Assembly (NCBI GenBank): GCA_025403435.1 | Contig: CM046348.1 | Coordinates: forward strand, 23,991,899-24,055,898 | DNA length: 64,000 nt | Direction: 5' to 3' | Source of the DNA: Artocarpus heterophyllus | Taxonomy: Eukaryota; Streptophyta; Magnoliopsida; Rosales; Moraceae | Shown: positions 10,418 to 23,049 of the stretch, one piece after another | Position numbering within the stretch: position 1 is the first letter of the stretch | Layout: each line of letters begins with the position of its first letter | Notes under the pieces: generated by a model | Seen by the model: the letters and a program-made list of their open reading frames with translations, nothing else | What the model was told of the DNA's origin: nothing | Database searches by the model: none | Program-made: the position numbers and the translations under genes

Positions 10418-13400
10418 CTAAGTGAGTAAATACTGCAAATTTCGCATCCCCATAGCTTCCACATGCCTTTCGAAGACTCTCCCAGAAAGTGTCTTCGTAA
10501 ATGGATCAGCTAAATTGTCCTCTGACGCGATCTTGCACACTGTGACATGCCCGCTCTCAACGAAGTCCTTTATCACATGATACTTCCGATCAATATGCTT
10601 ACTCTTCTTGTGAAATCTTGGTTCCTTAGCATTAGCTACCGCCGCACTGTTATCACAGTACAGTGATACCGCTTTATCCATACCAGGAACTACCTCAAGA
10701 TCCCCAAGGAACTTGCGGAGCCACACTGCTTCTTTCGAAGCATCACTAGCCGCCACATACTCGGCCTCCATCGTTGAATCCGAAGTGCAATCTTGCTTCG
10801 CACTTCTCCAACTGATGGCACCGCCACCCAGAGTAAACACAAACCCCGATGTCGATTTCCTAGAATCCAGGCAGGATTGAAAATTCGAATCAGTGTATCC
10901 TAGAGGAGTTATATCCTCACCCGAATACACAAGCATATACCCTCGAGTCCTTCTTAGGTACTTGAAAATATGCTTTACCGCAACCCAATGGTTCGGTCCT
11001 GGATCCGCCTGAAATCGACTCACAATCCCGACCGCATAGCTAATATTCGGTCGAGTGCAAAGCATGGACATACATGAGACTACCCACTGCCGAAGCATAA
11101 GGCACCTTCTTCATGTATTCTCTTTCTTCATAAGACTTTGGAGAGTCTTTCTTAGAAAGAGTAATTCCAGACCTAGATGGTTGCCCACCTTTCTTGGAAT
11201 CCTGCATTGCAAACCTCCTGAGAATTTTATCTATGTAGCCGGCCTGTGACAAAGCTATCATTTTGTTCTTCCTATCCCGAAAGATCTGGATACCGAGAAC
11301 AAAATTAGCCTCACCTAAGTCCTTCATGTCAAACTGCTTGGTCAACCATAATTTGACCGATGACAATGCCCCAACATCATTGCCAATTAGCAGAATGTCA
11401 TCTACATAGAGTAGTAGAAAAACCACCTTCCCATTCTTAATGTGTTTGTAAACACATGGTTCATCCACATTTTGTGAGAACCCATAAGTCTTGATCACTT
11501 GATCAAATCTTATGTTCCAAGAACGAGAAGCCTGCTTAAGTCCATAAATTGACTTTAGCAGCTTACAAACCTTACCCTCTTGACCCACGACCTTGAACCC
11601 GTCTGGTTGTTCCATATAAATGGACTCATCAAGATAGCCATTCAGAAAAGCCGTCTTGACATCCATCTGTCAAATCTCGTAGTCGAGAGCGGCAGCTATG
11701 GACAAGAGAATCCGGATGGACTTAAGCATGGCTACAGGCGAAAAGGTTTCCTCATAATCGATTCCTTCCTTTTGCGTATAACCCTTAGATACCAGTCTAG
11801 CCTTAAAGGTTTCGACCTTTCCATCCACTCCTCTTTTCTTCTTGTAGATCGACTTACTCCCTATGGGTTTGATCCCTTCGGGAAGATCCACAAGCTCCCA
11901 GACCCGATTAGTCTCCATAGACTTCATCTCAATGTTCATGGCCTCTGTCCAGAGTCTTGAATCAACATCCTCCATAGCTTCTGCGTAAGTATAAGGATCC
12001 CTGTCATGTTCATCCGGTTCAGCCAAAAAGACCTCCCCATTGAACATATACCTCTCAGGTTGACGCCCGATCCTCCCACTACGCCGAAGCCCCTGAGGTT
12101 GTTGTTCAGGTTTGTTTGGTTTTTCTACACCGATCAGAATGGTTTCGTTCGGAACCTCCGGAGTAAACGGATTACCCCTCAACTCCTCAAGCACCACTTT
12201 GCTTTGAGGTTTAAAGTCGTTCATGTAACTCTCCTCAAGGAAAGTTGCATTAGTTGAAACCACTACTTTATTTTCCTTTGGGTTATAAAAATAACCCCCT
12301 TTAGTCCCTTTTGGATATCCTACAAACACGCAAACTTCTGAACGTGCTTCCAACTTATTCGGATCCTTAAACAGGACATGAGCTGGACATCCCCATATGC
12401 GAATATGGTTTAAGGATGTCTTCTGTCTTGTCCACAACTCGTGAGGAGTTTTAGGGACCGATTTTGAAGGCACATTGTTCAAAAGATAACATGCGGTTTG
12501 TAGTGCATATCCCCAAAAGGATAAAGGCAATGATGAATAACTCATCATGGACCGAATCATGTCCAACAAAGTCCTATTCCTTCTCTCTGCTACGCCATTC
12601 TGCTGCGGAGTGCCCGACGCAGTCAAATGGGATAAAATCCCATTCTCTAACAAGTGTCCCAAGAACTCATCAGAAAGGTATTCCCCACCTCGATCAGATC
12701 GAAGTGCCTTATGGGTCTACCCAATTGCTTTTCCACTTCAGCCCGAAACTCCCTGAACTTATCATAAGTTTCGCTTTTGTGGTGCATTAGGTACACATAC
12801 CCATATCTTGAGTAATCGTCAATAAAAGTAACGAAGTACTCATACCCTCCTCGTGCCCGGATGTTCATCGGTCCGCAAACATCACTATGCACAAGTTCTA
12901 GAACCCCTTCGGCCCTATTGCCCTTAGACCCGTATGGTCTTTTGGTCATTTTACCCTCCAAACAAGACTCACATTGAGGTATAGATTCCACCTTAAAGTG
13001 ACTTAAAGGTCCATCCCTTACCAACCTTTGAATCCTATTTAGGTTAATATGGCCAAGGCGCAAATGCCAAAGATAAGTCTTATTAGAGTGAGAAGTTTTA
13101 AGTCTTTTTGAGTCATTATCATTTATCTCAGCATTAAGCAATAGGTCCATCTTAGGTTTGATAAAATATAGATTATTTTGCATCCATCCAGAACAGATAA
13201 AAGATTTGTTTTTACGAATCACCACTTTTTCATTAAAAGATACCACGTAGGAGTCTTTAAATAAAGAAGATACAGAAATTAAATTCCTTTTAAATTTAGG
13301 AACATAAAAACAATCTCGCAAAATTAAACTCCTATAATTATCAAAATAAAGATGGACATCTCCCACTGCTTCCGCTGAGACCAAGGATCCATCGCCCATC

Positions 13401-14370
13401 CGAAGCGTTAAGTCTTCACGAAGTAGACTTCTCGTTTCTTTGAATCCCTACAGAGAAACACAAACATGATTAGTTGCACCGGAATCTATGACCCAAATGT
13501 CACTGGATTCCTCAACCAAACAAGTTTCTAAATATAGAAGATCACACCTACCTCCCTTGGAAAGGAAGTCCTTGCAATGCTTCTTTATATGCCCGACCTT
13601 ACCACAAAAGAAGCACTTAAGCTTCTTTGGGTTCTTCTTCTTCTTCTTCTTGCTCTTGGTAGCAATAGGAATAGAAGACTTCCCACTTTTGGCCCGTTGC
13701 TTCTTTCCATTCCCAGAGTTAGGATTGGAACCAGAAGCAGCTACCATATTGGCCTCTCCACCAGCAGGAGACTCCCTGATCAGCAGTTCAAACTCTTGTA
13801 ACTGTTTCATCAGTTCTGTCAAGGTCATATCCCGTCTATTGCTTAGATTAAAAGTAGCTCTAAACGGAATAAATTCCTTAGACAGAGTCTCAAAGACCAT
13901 AGTCATCTGAGTTTCAGCATCGATGTCGGCTCCATTGGTTTGTGCCTCAGCGAGGTAACCCATGACCAACATCATGTGCTCCTTTATAGATGTCCCCGGT
14001 CTCTGTCTACAGTTTAAGAGTTTCCGAAGCGCCCCTTGCCGCTTTGTTATGGCCTAGCCTCCAAACATATCCTCAAGATTATCCAAATCTGCTTCGCAGT
14101 CTCATAATCTTGATGTTGAGCCTGCAACACGTTATTCATGCTAGCCATAACATAGCAGCGGGCCTGATCATTAGCATCTTTCCAGCGGTCGTACGCTTGG
14201 AATTGCTCATTACTTGAGTCTCCCGTAGGCTCGGGAGGACAAGGAGTTGTCAGAACATATTTCAGTTTCTCAAAGGAAAGGACGATGTCCAGGTTCCGTT
14301 TCCAATCATTATAGTTCTCACCGGTTAATTGGTTTTTGTCAAGTATCGATGATAAAGCGTTTTTAGACAT
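10418..14370 (-). pseudogene. Copia-A2 gag-pol polyprotein, broken
   Basis: Ty1/copia order gag - protease - integrase - reverse transcriptase - RNase H on the minus strand, starting at the ATG at 14368-14370. Visible landmarks: a CFFCGKVGHIKKHC zinc knuckle followed by a retropepsin DSGATNH motif (13450-13620), the integrase HHCC and DDYSRYGY region (12650-13100), [14 protein letters not shown] (near 12600), the RT motif LLYVDDILLIGND (near 11400), and RNase H with TMEAEY and YCDNSAA (10600-10800). It is not translatable as one protein: -1 frameshift near 14090, TAG at 14054-14056, TAG at 13448-13450, a 1-bp loss near 12711, TGA at 11670-11672 and a 1-bp gain near 11063. The two TAGs and the TGA are also present in Copia-A1. 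Confidence 0.93.
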
Positions 14371-16018
14371 TTTCAATCTACAATAAAGAGTCATATACCA
14401 AACATAAGCAAACATATATAATAATTTAGTAAGATAACACAATCATGTAAAATCATACAAATGTGTTTATGTGTCAAAACCTTGAAAATATCACAACCTT
14501 ACAACGATAATTCCCAACTCAGAATTCAACAAGCTCCTAGGGGAGTCATGCCAAATTCAATCAGGAACACGGATCCCCTCCTGATTAATATATGCCATCC
14601 AGGACCCGTATGATCCAACATATACTAATAATCGTTTCTTTGGCCATTAATTTTATTAACAGAGCTCCTAGGGGAGGTTAATAATAAAATTAACGTGAGT
14701 GTATAACCACCGTTTTAATATTTTATCCATGATTTATAATCACCACCTAGGGGTGTGCAACCATAAATCATACTAAAATACCTTATCCTTTCAGAGATCC
14801 AATCTGGTACATGATAGAAATCCCTTCCTAGGGGTTGGGACCATCATGTTCTTCCTATGGACCAACGATGGAGGCCTTAGGTTCTCTTTTCGAAAACCTT
14901 CTCCCACTCAATCTTTTGAAGTCAAGGTTTTATTTTAAAATTGTGCATGAACAATTTTAATATGAGCGGCACTCCCTATTTATATGACATGTTATCAATA
15001 TACATGGTAAATCATATTATAATGCAGACAAGCAAAGCAATCAAGCAAAGCTACAAGCATAATAATAATAACCGTAATATTATGGTTCCACCCTAGAGAA
15101 TAGAAAAACTAAGATTACAAGAGAATAATCGAGACATTTATCGATTCTTCATCCTTGAATCCTCAAGCTGTATCCTTCTTCATGTAATATCCATCTTCAA
15201 GTCCTCAATCCCGTATGAATCGAACACTTCATATTTCCGGTCATATCCAAATTTAATGTTTCTCAGAATCGTCCCAAAAATAAAATTAAAACTGCACTGG
15301 AAAAATAGCACCTTTTCTGGACACCTGGCAGCTCTCGGTCGGCAGGCCGATATAGGTGATCGGCCTACCGATCATGGAGGTTCGGCCTGCCGAACATGAA
15401 GGTTCGACCTGCCGGCAGAGCACCAAAATTTCTGCCCCACTGTCGGCCTGCCGGACCGTACGTCCGGCCTGCCGATCTATGACCTTCGGCCTGCCGAACT
15501 GTGAGGTCCGGCATGCCGACCGAGCAGAAAACCCTCAATCCAGAAAATACAATTTTAATGCAATTCATCAATTTTATTTTCAACAATTCAAAAACATAAA
15601 ATTAGAGACTCAGGAAATACCTGGAGGCGCCATCATCAATCTTTAAGTTCCGACTTCTCGTTCCGTCTTCTCCGAATAATTATTTAATTACAAAATTCTT
15701 ACAAATTAAAAATTAAATAATAATTCCTAGACGGAGATGATAGTCCGCCATCTAATTACATGAAAAACCTAGATACACATTATAACCTCTAAGGAACCAT
15801 AACCGGTATTAATTAATTAATAAATAATTAAACAACAATTTAATCAACCATAATTAATTAATAAACATTCACCATATAATCCATGACAATATATATATTA
15901 TATAGAAACCTAGAGTGCCATCTCTCTATAAAATTTAATTCAAGCATTGGAGAGATTAAGATCACAAAATTTATGCATATAACATGATCACAAACTTGCA
16001 AATTTATGTAAAAACCTC
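14371..16018 (-). other. Untranslated leader of Copia-A2
   Basis: 1.65 kb between primer site and gag without a coding frame. It matches the leader of Copia-A1 in inverted orientation. The one striking structure is the palindrome cluster at 15337-15520, listed separately. Confidence 0.75.
15337..15520. repeat. Cluster of eight GGCCTGCCGA palindromes in the Copia-A2 leader
   Basis: Eight copies of a near-palindrome, best form TTCGGCCTGCCGAA, are spaced about 20-40 bp apart (starts near 15337, 15358, 15381, 15402, 15442, 15461, 15485, 15507). Variants keep the inverted TCGG/CCGA arms. The motif also occurs in the LTRs of the family. A role in RNA structure or protein binding is inference. Confidence 0.8.
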
Positions 16019-16031
16019 GGCTCTGATACCA
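16019..16031 (-). other. Primer binding site of Copia-A2 (tRNA-iMet)
   Basis: Minus-strand TGGTATCAGAGCC, two bases inside the 5' LTR, as in Copia-A1. Confidence 0.9.
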
Positions 16032-18072
16032 ATTGTTGGAAACAAAGTGCGCAGCGGAATTTTTAAAATTTTTTCATCAGAGTATTTTCCAAAACACAAG
16101 TTTGACATGTTATATGTATAAATTAAACAGATCTTACTAACCTCAGTGTGCCGAAGAACCTCCGCGACCTGTGTAGAGAAGTAACGTTCCAGAAGAGCCT
16201 CAACCAACTGGTCTTCTTTGCTATTCTCTATCCACAACCGGAGTGAGTGTGGGCTCACACGTACAGCTCTTCCACCGGTGACTCTCCTTCCAACCAATAG
16301 AGAGAACCCAAAGCTAGTGTTCGTGATTTATGAACAAAAGCTCTCAGGGAGTTTTCAGATGCTCACTAGAAGAGTATCACTCTTAATCTCTCAAATTGAT
16401 CTGAGTAAATCACTAGACTCACTCCCTTTTTATACCTATTGGTCCTTGGGGTCAGTCCATATCAGATTAGGTCTCAAAAATCGAAACAGAATCAAGTTCG
16501 GATCAATATCTGATAAGATACGCGTGAAAAACGCGTAATCTTAACTGTCGTGGTCGACATGCCGAACTGTGTGATAGGCAGGCCAAACTGGCCAGTTCGG
16601 CAGGCCGAACTTTCTGATAGGCAGGCCGAACTGTCGAGAAAAAATCTCCGCGAATCTTTTATTTTCCACCCGAGATTCTAAAGGATAAAGTCTCAGTTTT
16701 GATTCAAATAGCCCAATAGAAAAGATATCTGATCAAAACAAACTTTATCAAGATAATCTCTAAGAAAATAAATCAATTCACAATAATTCTACAAGTTTAT
16801 CTTGTTCTAATTGTCCAAAATTAAAACAACCGATAAACAGACAAGAATTATCCGAACGCCATAATTCAACAAGTTCATCTTGAACTAATTTCTTACATAA
16901 TTAATTCAACCGATAAACAGACATGAATTATTTGATTCTTATAAATTTTAAACCAATCTGATAAATCCGACATAAGTCACCAATTATTGGAAAAGCACGC
17001 CGTGTCGTTACAGGATTTTGTGAGCTAGCAAAGGGGACCAAAATAGACCTATAAAGTTCAAGCTCATGATAATTATGAAACCCAATATCCCAGATATACA
17101 TTTCACAATTATCAACTCCAACGCTACTCCACTAAAAGCTTGGAGCTGCACTCTCGAACTTTATAGAATTACGAAGCTCGTGTAGCTAAGTCTCCATGAC
17201 ATATCATAGTGTATCGCATCCCCATATGATCATCCATAACCGGCTTAAGGACAAGTTCTGTCTTACCTTCCCGATTATTTTTATCTTACGTTCCATTGTC
17301 TCACCATTAGAAAACTTACCATCCAAAGATAGTATACCATTCGGTTACACCTATGTATCCAAATGGTTGAGCGCTCCAGTTTTTCAATTACAGGACAACG
17401 CATATAAGAGGATATCATTACTCCTAAAGAGGAGCTATGGATTCCATATCTATGAATAACAAGTCTACGCTACCAAGAGTCATGCCTCCAACGTACCGGC
17501 ATGCATGCCACTATAGAGATGTGGGAGTCACCCATTGGTACATCAAAAGACACAAGTCGAGACAACGAGCCCATTATTCATCTCAGGATTAAGATACAAT
17601 ACAAATGATAGTCTAAAGTGAATCGATTTGCCAAGACATAATTATTAATCCAAATCAATTCACTTTATGTCCCGATCCAACACATCGTCACCTATGACAA
17701 TGCGCCAATGTTTCTATTCACGGAGTCCAACTCCGATGGCCAAGACAAACCATCTCCCAATAGGGATATAGACAACATAACAATCTTTTCATGAATAAAG
17801 CGCCCAACTTTATTCCCTCGATTGCGGATCATATATTTTAGACCATCACCTTAAGAGTTGTGTCTACCGCATAATCATCCCATCATATGCCCAACTCTTA
17901 ATGTAACACCCGAGATTTTTAGTGCATTAAAAATGCATTAAATTAAAGATTATGTTAAGACAAAGTACAATTAAAGGAGAATACTGTATAATACGATGGA
18001 AAATTATACAGTGTTGGAGCAACGCAGTATAAGAATTGAATTGTGTGGACCACAATTTTATTTTATACTTTT

Positions 18073-18079
18073 TATAAAA
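18073..18079 (+). promoter_or_regulatory. Putative TATA box of the element T LTR
   Basis: TATAAAA lies 170 bases into the LTR and is followed by GA- and CT-rich sequence that could form the start of the transcript. If used, almost the whole 4-kb LTR would be transcribed as R-U5, including the GC-rich block. The second LTR has the same box at about 23220. Confidence 0.5.
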
Positions 18080-19045
18080 GAAAAGAAAAGAAAAAAAAAA
18101 GGAAAATCAGAAATTTAAACAAATTCGAGACTTTCTCTCTCTAGAATTCTCTCTCTCTCCTCAAATCTCGTTTGAGATTCCGGCGTTATTTTTCGACACC
18201 TCCCATACCAGTGGGAAGCTCTCGTTGAGCTGAGTCCAACGAGGTGTCGTGCCACCCAAAACACCGCCGGAGGGAGCCTCACGCGCCGCCCAAAGTGGCG
18301 GCGAAACCCATTTTTTCTCGACGTCGTTTCTCGGCCGTCCGATCACCAATCGACGTGATTTTGGTGTCTATGGACTCAGTGTGAGGAGAGGAACAAGATG
18401 GTACCAATTTTCCAGCTCAATTTTGGCTGGAAAGGCTTCGCCGGAGCTGCCCATCTCCGTCGTGTCGCCGCCCCTCGAGAACCGCCGATAATGGCGGAGG
18501 TGAGGTACACCGCCGCCACCGTTCGATTCAGACGGCGACGGGGAGTGAAACCCCTCGCCTAATTTCACGCCACAGCCGCAGTTGGTCGGAGTTCCACCTC
18601 CGTCGCCGAGCGCCGCCGCGACAGCCACCGATCACGACGTTCCCGGCTGCCTCGCCCCAAATTGAAAGGGGGAAAATGTTCAGATGGTTGAGAAGAGCGT
18701 GAAGCAACTCTCAATTGCACGAAATGATAGCCGGAGGACGGAGAACGGCGTCTCCGTCGTGCACCGCCGTGGAGCTAGGTGGGGCCGTCGTTCCACGCGG
18801 TGTTGAGCTGCCCCACCGTAGGGGAAACACTCAGAGGGACACGGGGAAGAAAACGCCCACCTCAATTTCACGGTACCGTCGCCGGAGGACCGAAATCGGA
18901 GCCGCCGGTTTCCGCCGTGAATTCCGTCCTCGATTTGCTATGTTAGAGGCCGAATTGGGTGAAATTGACCCCACCAATCGACTCAGGAGGGTCGAATTAG
19001 GGGGGGTAGGCTCGAGCTCAGCCCTCAACGGAGCCAACCGCCGCC

Positions 19046-19093
19046 GGTCAACGGCCGGTCAACGGCGGTCAACGCCGGTCAACGGCCGGTCAA
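19046..19093 (+). promoter_or_regulatory. Five phased GGTCAA (W-box) motifs in the element T LTR
   Basis: GGTCAA starts at 19046, 19057, 19067, 19077 and 19088, i.e. spaced 11, 10, 10 and 11 bp. Read on the other strand it is TTGACC, the WRKY W-box core. The array is an 11-bp minisatellite of the GGTCAACGGCC type. The 3' LTR has the same array at 24210, 24221, 24231, 24241 and 24252. Binding by WRKY proteins is inference. Confidence 0.6.
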
Positions 19094-20089
19094 AGGGCAA
19101 AATGGGATTTTGTGATCCGGACCTCCGATCGAAGATCCGAGACCGCCTCCCGACTCGTTTCGACGCTCTGAACGCAATGGTGACCTCCGTTCGAGCAAAT
19201 TCCACTCCGATGAAAATCGTCCGGTATCGACTGCACGCGGATCGAGGCGATTCAAACAGCAATATCGGAGTCCAGAAGGACAGTTTCAAGAATACATGAT
19301 CTCCAGGAAGCATTCCTAGCCATTTATGGTCGCTCGAGGAGCACTGCAGAGGATGCTTCGCATACTGTAGATGCAGCGAGATACAACTGGATCTGCTTAG
19401 CTTGGAGTTCAAGTAAGTAGGAATCTCGACTGCAATATGAATTGTTTTAGATGCTTTCATAGAAATTTATGAAATGCATGATCAGTGATTGTTGCACTGT
19501 TTTATGTAAGAATAGGTTTTATAACGTTATAAGGTGACGAAAAACCCGTTAAGGGTAAAATCGTCATTTTTAAGGAAACGGCTAGAACGGAGTCGAACAC
19601 TCCGATTTAGCATAATGTTATTAGATGGAAAATGTTCCGTGATACGTTAAGTAACGTAACGGTCATGTGAGATCAAGATTTAACGAGGAATGTTTTAAGT
19701 AAACGAGTGGTAACCGATGGGTTACAAAGTTAAAAGGAAAAGTAACCCCGGTGGGTTACAAGGTTAAATGAAGGAAATGTAAACTGACAGTTTAAAAGGT
19801 TGAGTAAGAGAATGGTAGACCGATAGTATACCAAGTTATGAATAAGGAAAGAATGATTAATGTTTACGTTTTATTATCAATCGAGTGGATTGATAATAAA
19901 GAAAGTTAATTAATGAGTCGGCTGTCGTTTGATCAGGACACAGAGGCCGACCAATGGAAGGAAAAGGAACGAGAAAGGAACGGAATAGAGAACGCTAGAG
20001 TATAGTTCGGGTAAGTTTCAAACCTCACCTACAGCATGAAGTAAATGATTTTTAAATGCTTATTTATATGTTTGCAAATGTGTTTGCAA

Positions 20090-20580
20090 AGTGTTAAGCA
20101 AGTTGTTTTTAAAGTATATTTGCATTTATTATGCAAAAAGTTTTAAAGTTCGAGAAAAAGATTTGCAATGAATTTGCAATCGTTATGTTAAAGGTTTATT
20201 TGCATATTGATATGCATAATGTTATTTAAAAGTTTAAGTTATGATTTTCAAAGTATTGAAAGTATGTTTTGCATTATGACAATGCATAATGTTTTATAGT
20301 TTAAGTTAAAGGTTTAATGATGCATTTACTATGCAATAAGTTGCATTTATTGTGCAATAAGTTTTAGAATAAAAGTTATAGTTTGCAAAATGTGTTTGCA
20401 TTTTATGATGTATTTATTAAGCAATATGTTGCATTTGTTATGCAATGAGTGTTAGAATGCAAATTATGATTAGTAAAATGTGTTTGCATTTTATGTTGCA
20501 TTTATTATGCAATATGTTGCATCTGTTATGCAATAAATTTTATAGTACAAGATATGAATTGCAAATGTATTGCATATGAT
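20090..20580. repeat. TGCAT / ATGCAA motif array in the LTR of element T
   Basis: About 500 bp with repeated TTGCATTTATTATGCAATA-like units, each a short inverted pair (TTGCAT ... ATGCAA). Spacing is irregular, 20-60 bp. The other LTR has the same array at about 25255-25745. Confidence 0.75.
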
Positions 20581-21064
20581 GTGATCGCATTTGAAATGCT
20601 CACTAAAGTTAATAAGAAGGTAATGTAAAGATAAAAAGGAAAGTGTCGTACCAGCCTCTTTGTTATGAGGTAATGAAAGTAAAATTAAAGTGTGACCTCC
20701 TGAAGGAGAGGTACAAGACCTCAATGTTTGATGGTCTCAAGTCTTCCGCAAGGGAAGCATCATTTATATGATCTCATGATTAATGAGTTGGTACGAACAC
20801 TAAAGTATAGTAAGGAAAATGAAAGTTATAAGATAAAGAAAGTTAAGGAACAAGAATAAAGGTTGAGAAAGAAATGAATATTTAAGTTTATAGAATGTTC
20901 ATAAAAGGCTCATAATTAAAGTTAATAATTGAGCATAAATGAAGTCATGCATTCTAATGTTGCTTGAATGCCTTTCATGAAATGTTTATATGCTATGTTA
21001 TGGAAAACATTCAGAGAAATGTTTTATGACAAGTGTTTATGAAAAACATTCTCATGTTTTCAAG

Positions 21065-21390
21065 AGACGATTTATGAACGACGTTTTAAGAAAAACGTTC
21101 AAGAAATGTTTTAAGAGAAAGGTTTTACATTAAATGTTTATGAAAAACATTTCATGTTTGCAAGAAAAGGTTTACGAATGACGTTTTAAGAAAAACGTTG
21201 AAGAAATGTTTTACGAAAAACGTTTATGCAAAACGTTTCAGAAATGTTTTATGAAAAACGTTTTCAGAAATGTTCTATGAAAGACGTTTATGAAGAACGT
21301 TTTTAGAAATGTTTAAGGAAAACGTTTATGAAAAATATTTCATAAATGTTTATGAAAAACGTTTATGAAGAACGTTTCAAGAGAAAGGTT
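21065..21390. repeat. AACGTT motif array in the LTR of element T
   Basis: Roughly a dozen (A/G)ACGTT cores occur in degenerate repeats of the type GAAAAACGTTTATGAAG or AAATGTTTTA. AACGTT is self-complementary with an ACGT core. The array is repeated in the second LTR at about 26230-26550. Confidence 0.75.
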
Positions 21391-21961
21391 TTCATGAGAA
21401 AAGTTTTTAAAGCATGTTTAAATGCTTTGTGAGAATATGTTTGAACTTGCTGAGCGAAAGCTCATTAAAAGTTTTTCATGCTGTAGGTAACTTATGGGTG
21501 ACCAATGGGACCCGTTAGAAGAGCTGGGTGCTGCGGAAGACAGATGCGAAGATTTGGGTATGGATACCATCACTGTTTGCTTCCGCTACGTAAAGAAAAT
21601 GTTTTCTATTGTTTAATATTGTGTTTTCAAAGTTTAAAGAAAATAAGTTTTATGAATAGTATTAAAAGTTTTAAGATACAGTTTATAAACTATTTTATGT
21701 AATTATAAAGTGAAGTTTTAAACTATGATTTAATAAGTGTTTCTTATTAAGTATTGAGAAACGATTTGAAATGATTTTAAGGTCAAGTGTTGAGCGATGT
21801 CTCCACTTGAATGCGACGGAGGTCGCGTCAGTTTTAAAGAACGTTTAAGGAAAGAAAAAAAAAATTTATTACAGTATTTTCTTACTAAGTAAGTAAGATT
21901 ACTGTTTATGAAACTATGTTTATGAAAGTAAAGTGACTGCCCGAAAAGGCGGGTCGTCACA

Positions 21962-23049
21962 GGTGGTATCAGAGCAGTATCCTGCCATCCCATCTCGCGC
22001 TGTCATATGTCCGCTACACCATAGCTCAAGTAAGTAAGTTAAGTTAAGTAGAAAGAAAAGTTAGAATTTACTGAATACGTATTTATGTTGGGGGTAGCCT
22101 TTGATATCGGCACACCTAGATGAGCAACGAGAAGGCAAGGATCAAAGGATGAACGTGATGATATATGCTAGAATGTCCTCGCAAGTCGACTGTAGTCGTC
22201 GTCTCTTAGCGATATCAAGTCAACGATGACAAAGCGTGGTCAATGATGGTCAACAGATGGCCGACAGCTCAAAATCAAGAAGATGAGCTTGTGACACGTT
22301 ATGATGTTTAGGCGCACAATGAAGTCTCCGTAGGAGCCAATATTACTCTGTTGTAGTTATTCTGTATTGGCTACACGTATAACGAGGAAAAGTGGATTAA
22401 GATAATGGAATAAAGAAGGTCAAAAGTGATTTTCAGTGTTCTTGGAACGAGAGTGCCTGAGAGCAACTTGATGTTAGATGACTAATGATGTAATTTGATA
22501 GGGCTTAAGCACTCCTTCGCTAAGCTGAGGCATGCGAATGAGCTCGTAACTGCCCGGATGGGAAATACGATCAAGACAACGATGCCCAATCTAGCAGCAA
22601 AAACCTCACAAATTGGAGGATGGAAGCTGGAATTTATACGTTATGAGAAAAATTACGTAAAATGTCATTCTAGAATGGATATAGAAACGAAAATTATGGA
22701 TTTTGTGGTCGGATGACCCTGATCTTTAGAAAGAAATGATGAGATTAGAATGGAAATGACCCTATTTCTAAGAATAGCATTCAATGGTAGAATGCTAAAT
22801 CCTTAGATGAATGGAAACTGCGCTCAAACGCTGGAAGATCAGAGTTGCGCAGCAAAAGTGTGGTGTACAATTTAAAGGAATATGTCAAGAATATGATGAA
22901 AATTGTTGAAGTTTCAAGATGAAGGCTCAGTTTTAATGAAAAAGTAGTGATCAAGGAAGTATGTCAAGAACGCAAAAGGATGACAAGGAAGATGAACTGC
23001 CTATGAAGGTGCTAATTTTCGAGGACGAAAATTGTTAAGGAGGGAAGAT
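21962..23049 (+). other. Internal region of element T, no coding capacity
   Basis: 1088 bp from the primer site (TGGTATCAGAGC, 21964-21975) to the polypurine tract (about 23030-23049, TTAAGGAGGGAAGAT). The longest open frame is about 70 codons, without gag, protease, RT or integrase motifs. The piece may be what is left of the ends of a gypsy internal region after loss of gag-pol, possibly keeping a packaging signal. Confidence 0.8.

Larger units (their letters stand above)
17902..21961 (+). repeat. 5' LTR of element T (4060 bp)
   Basis: Parts in order: an AT-rich start with TATAAAA at 18073-18079, a CT-rich stretch (18130-18170), a strongly GC-rich block (about 18180-19450), a TGCAT/ATGCAA-rich block (about 20090-20580), an AACGTT-rich block (about 21065-21390), and a terminal part ending GGGTCGTCACA. 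Open frames on both strands of the GC-rich block have no recognisable domain and look like composition effects. Confidence 0.93.

Noticed and set aside
18715..19299. A 194-codon Arg/Gly-rich frame in the GC-rich block of the element T LTR, and a 133-codon frame on the other strand.
   Set aside because: GC-rich DNA produces long frames on all strands. No domain was recognised, and the plus frame is broken in the 3' LTR by CGA to TGA near 24095.
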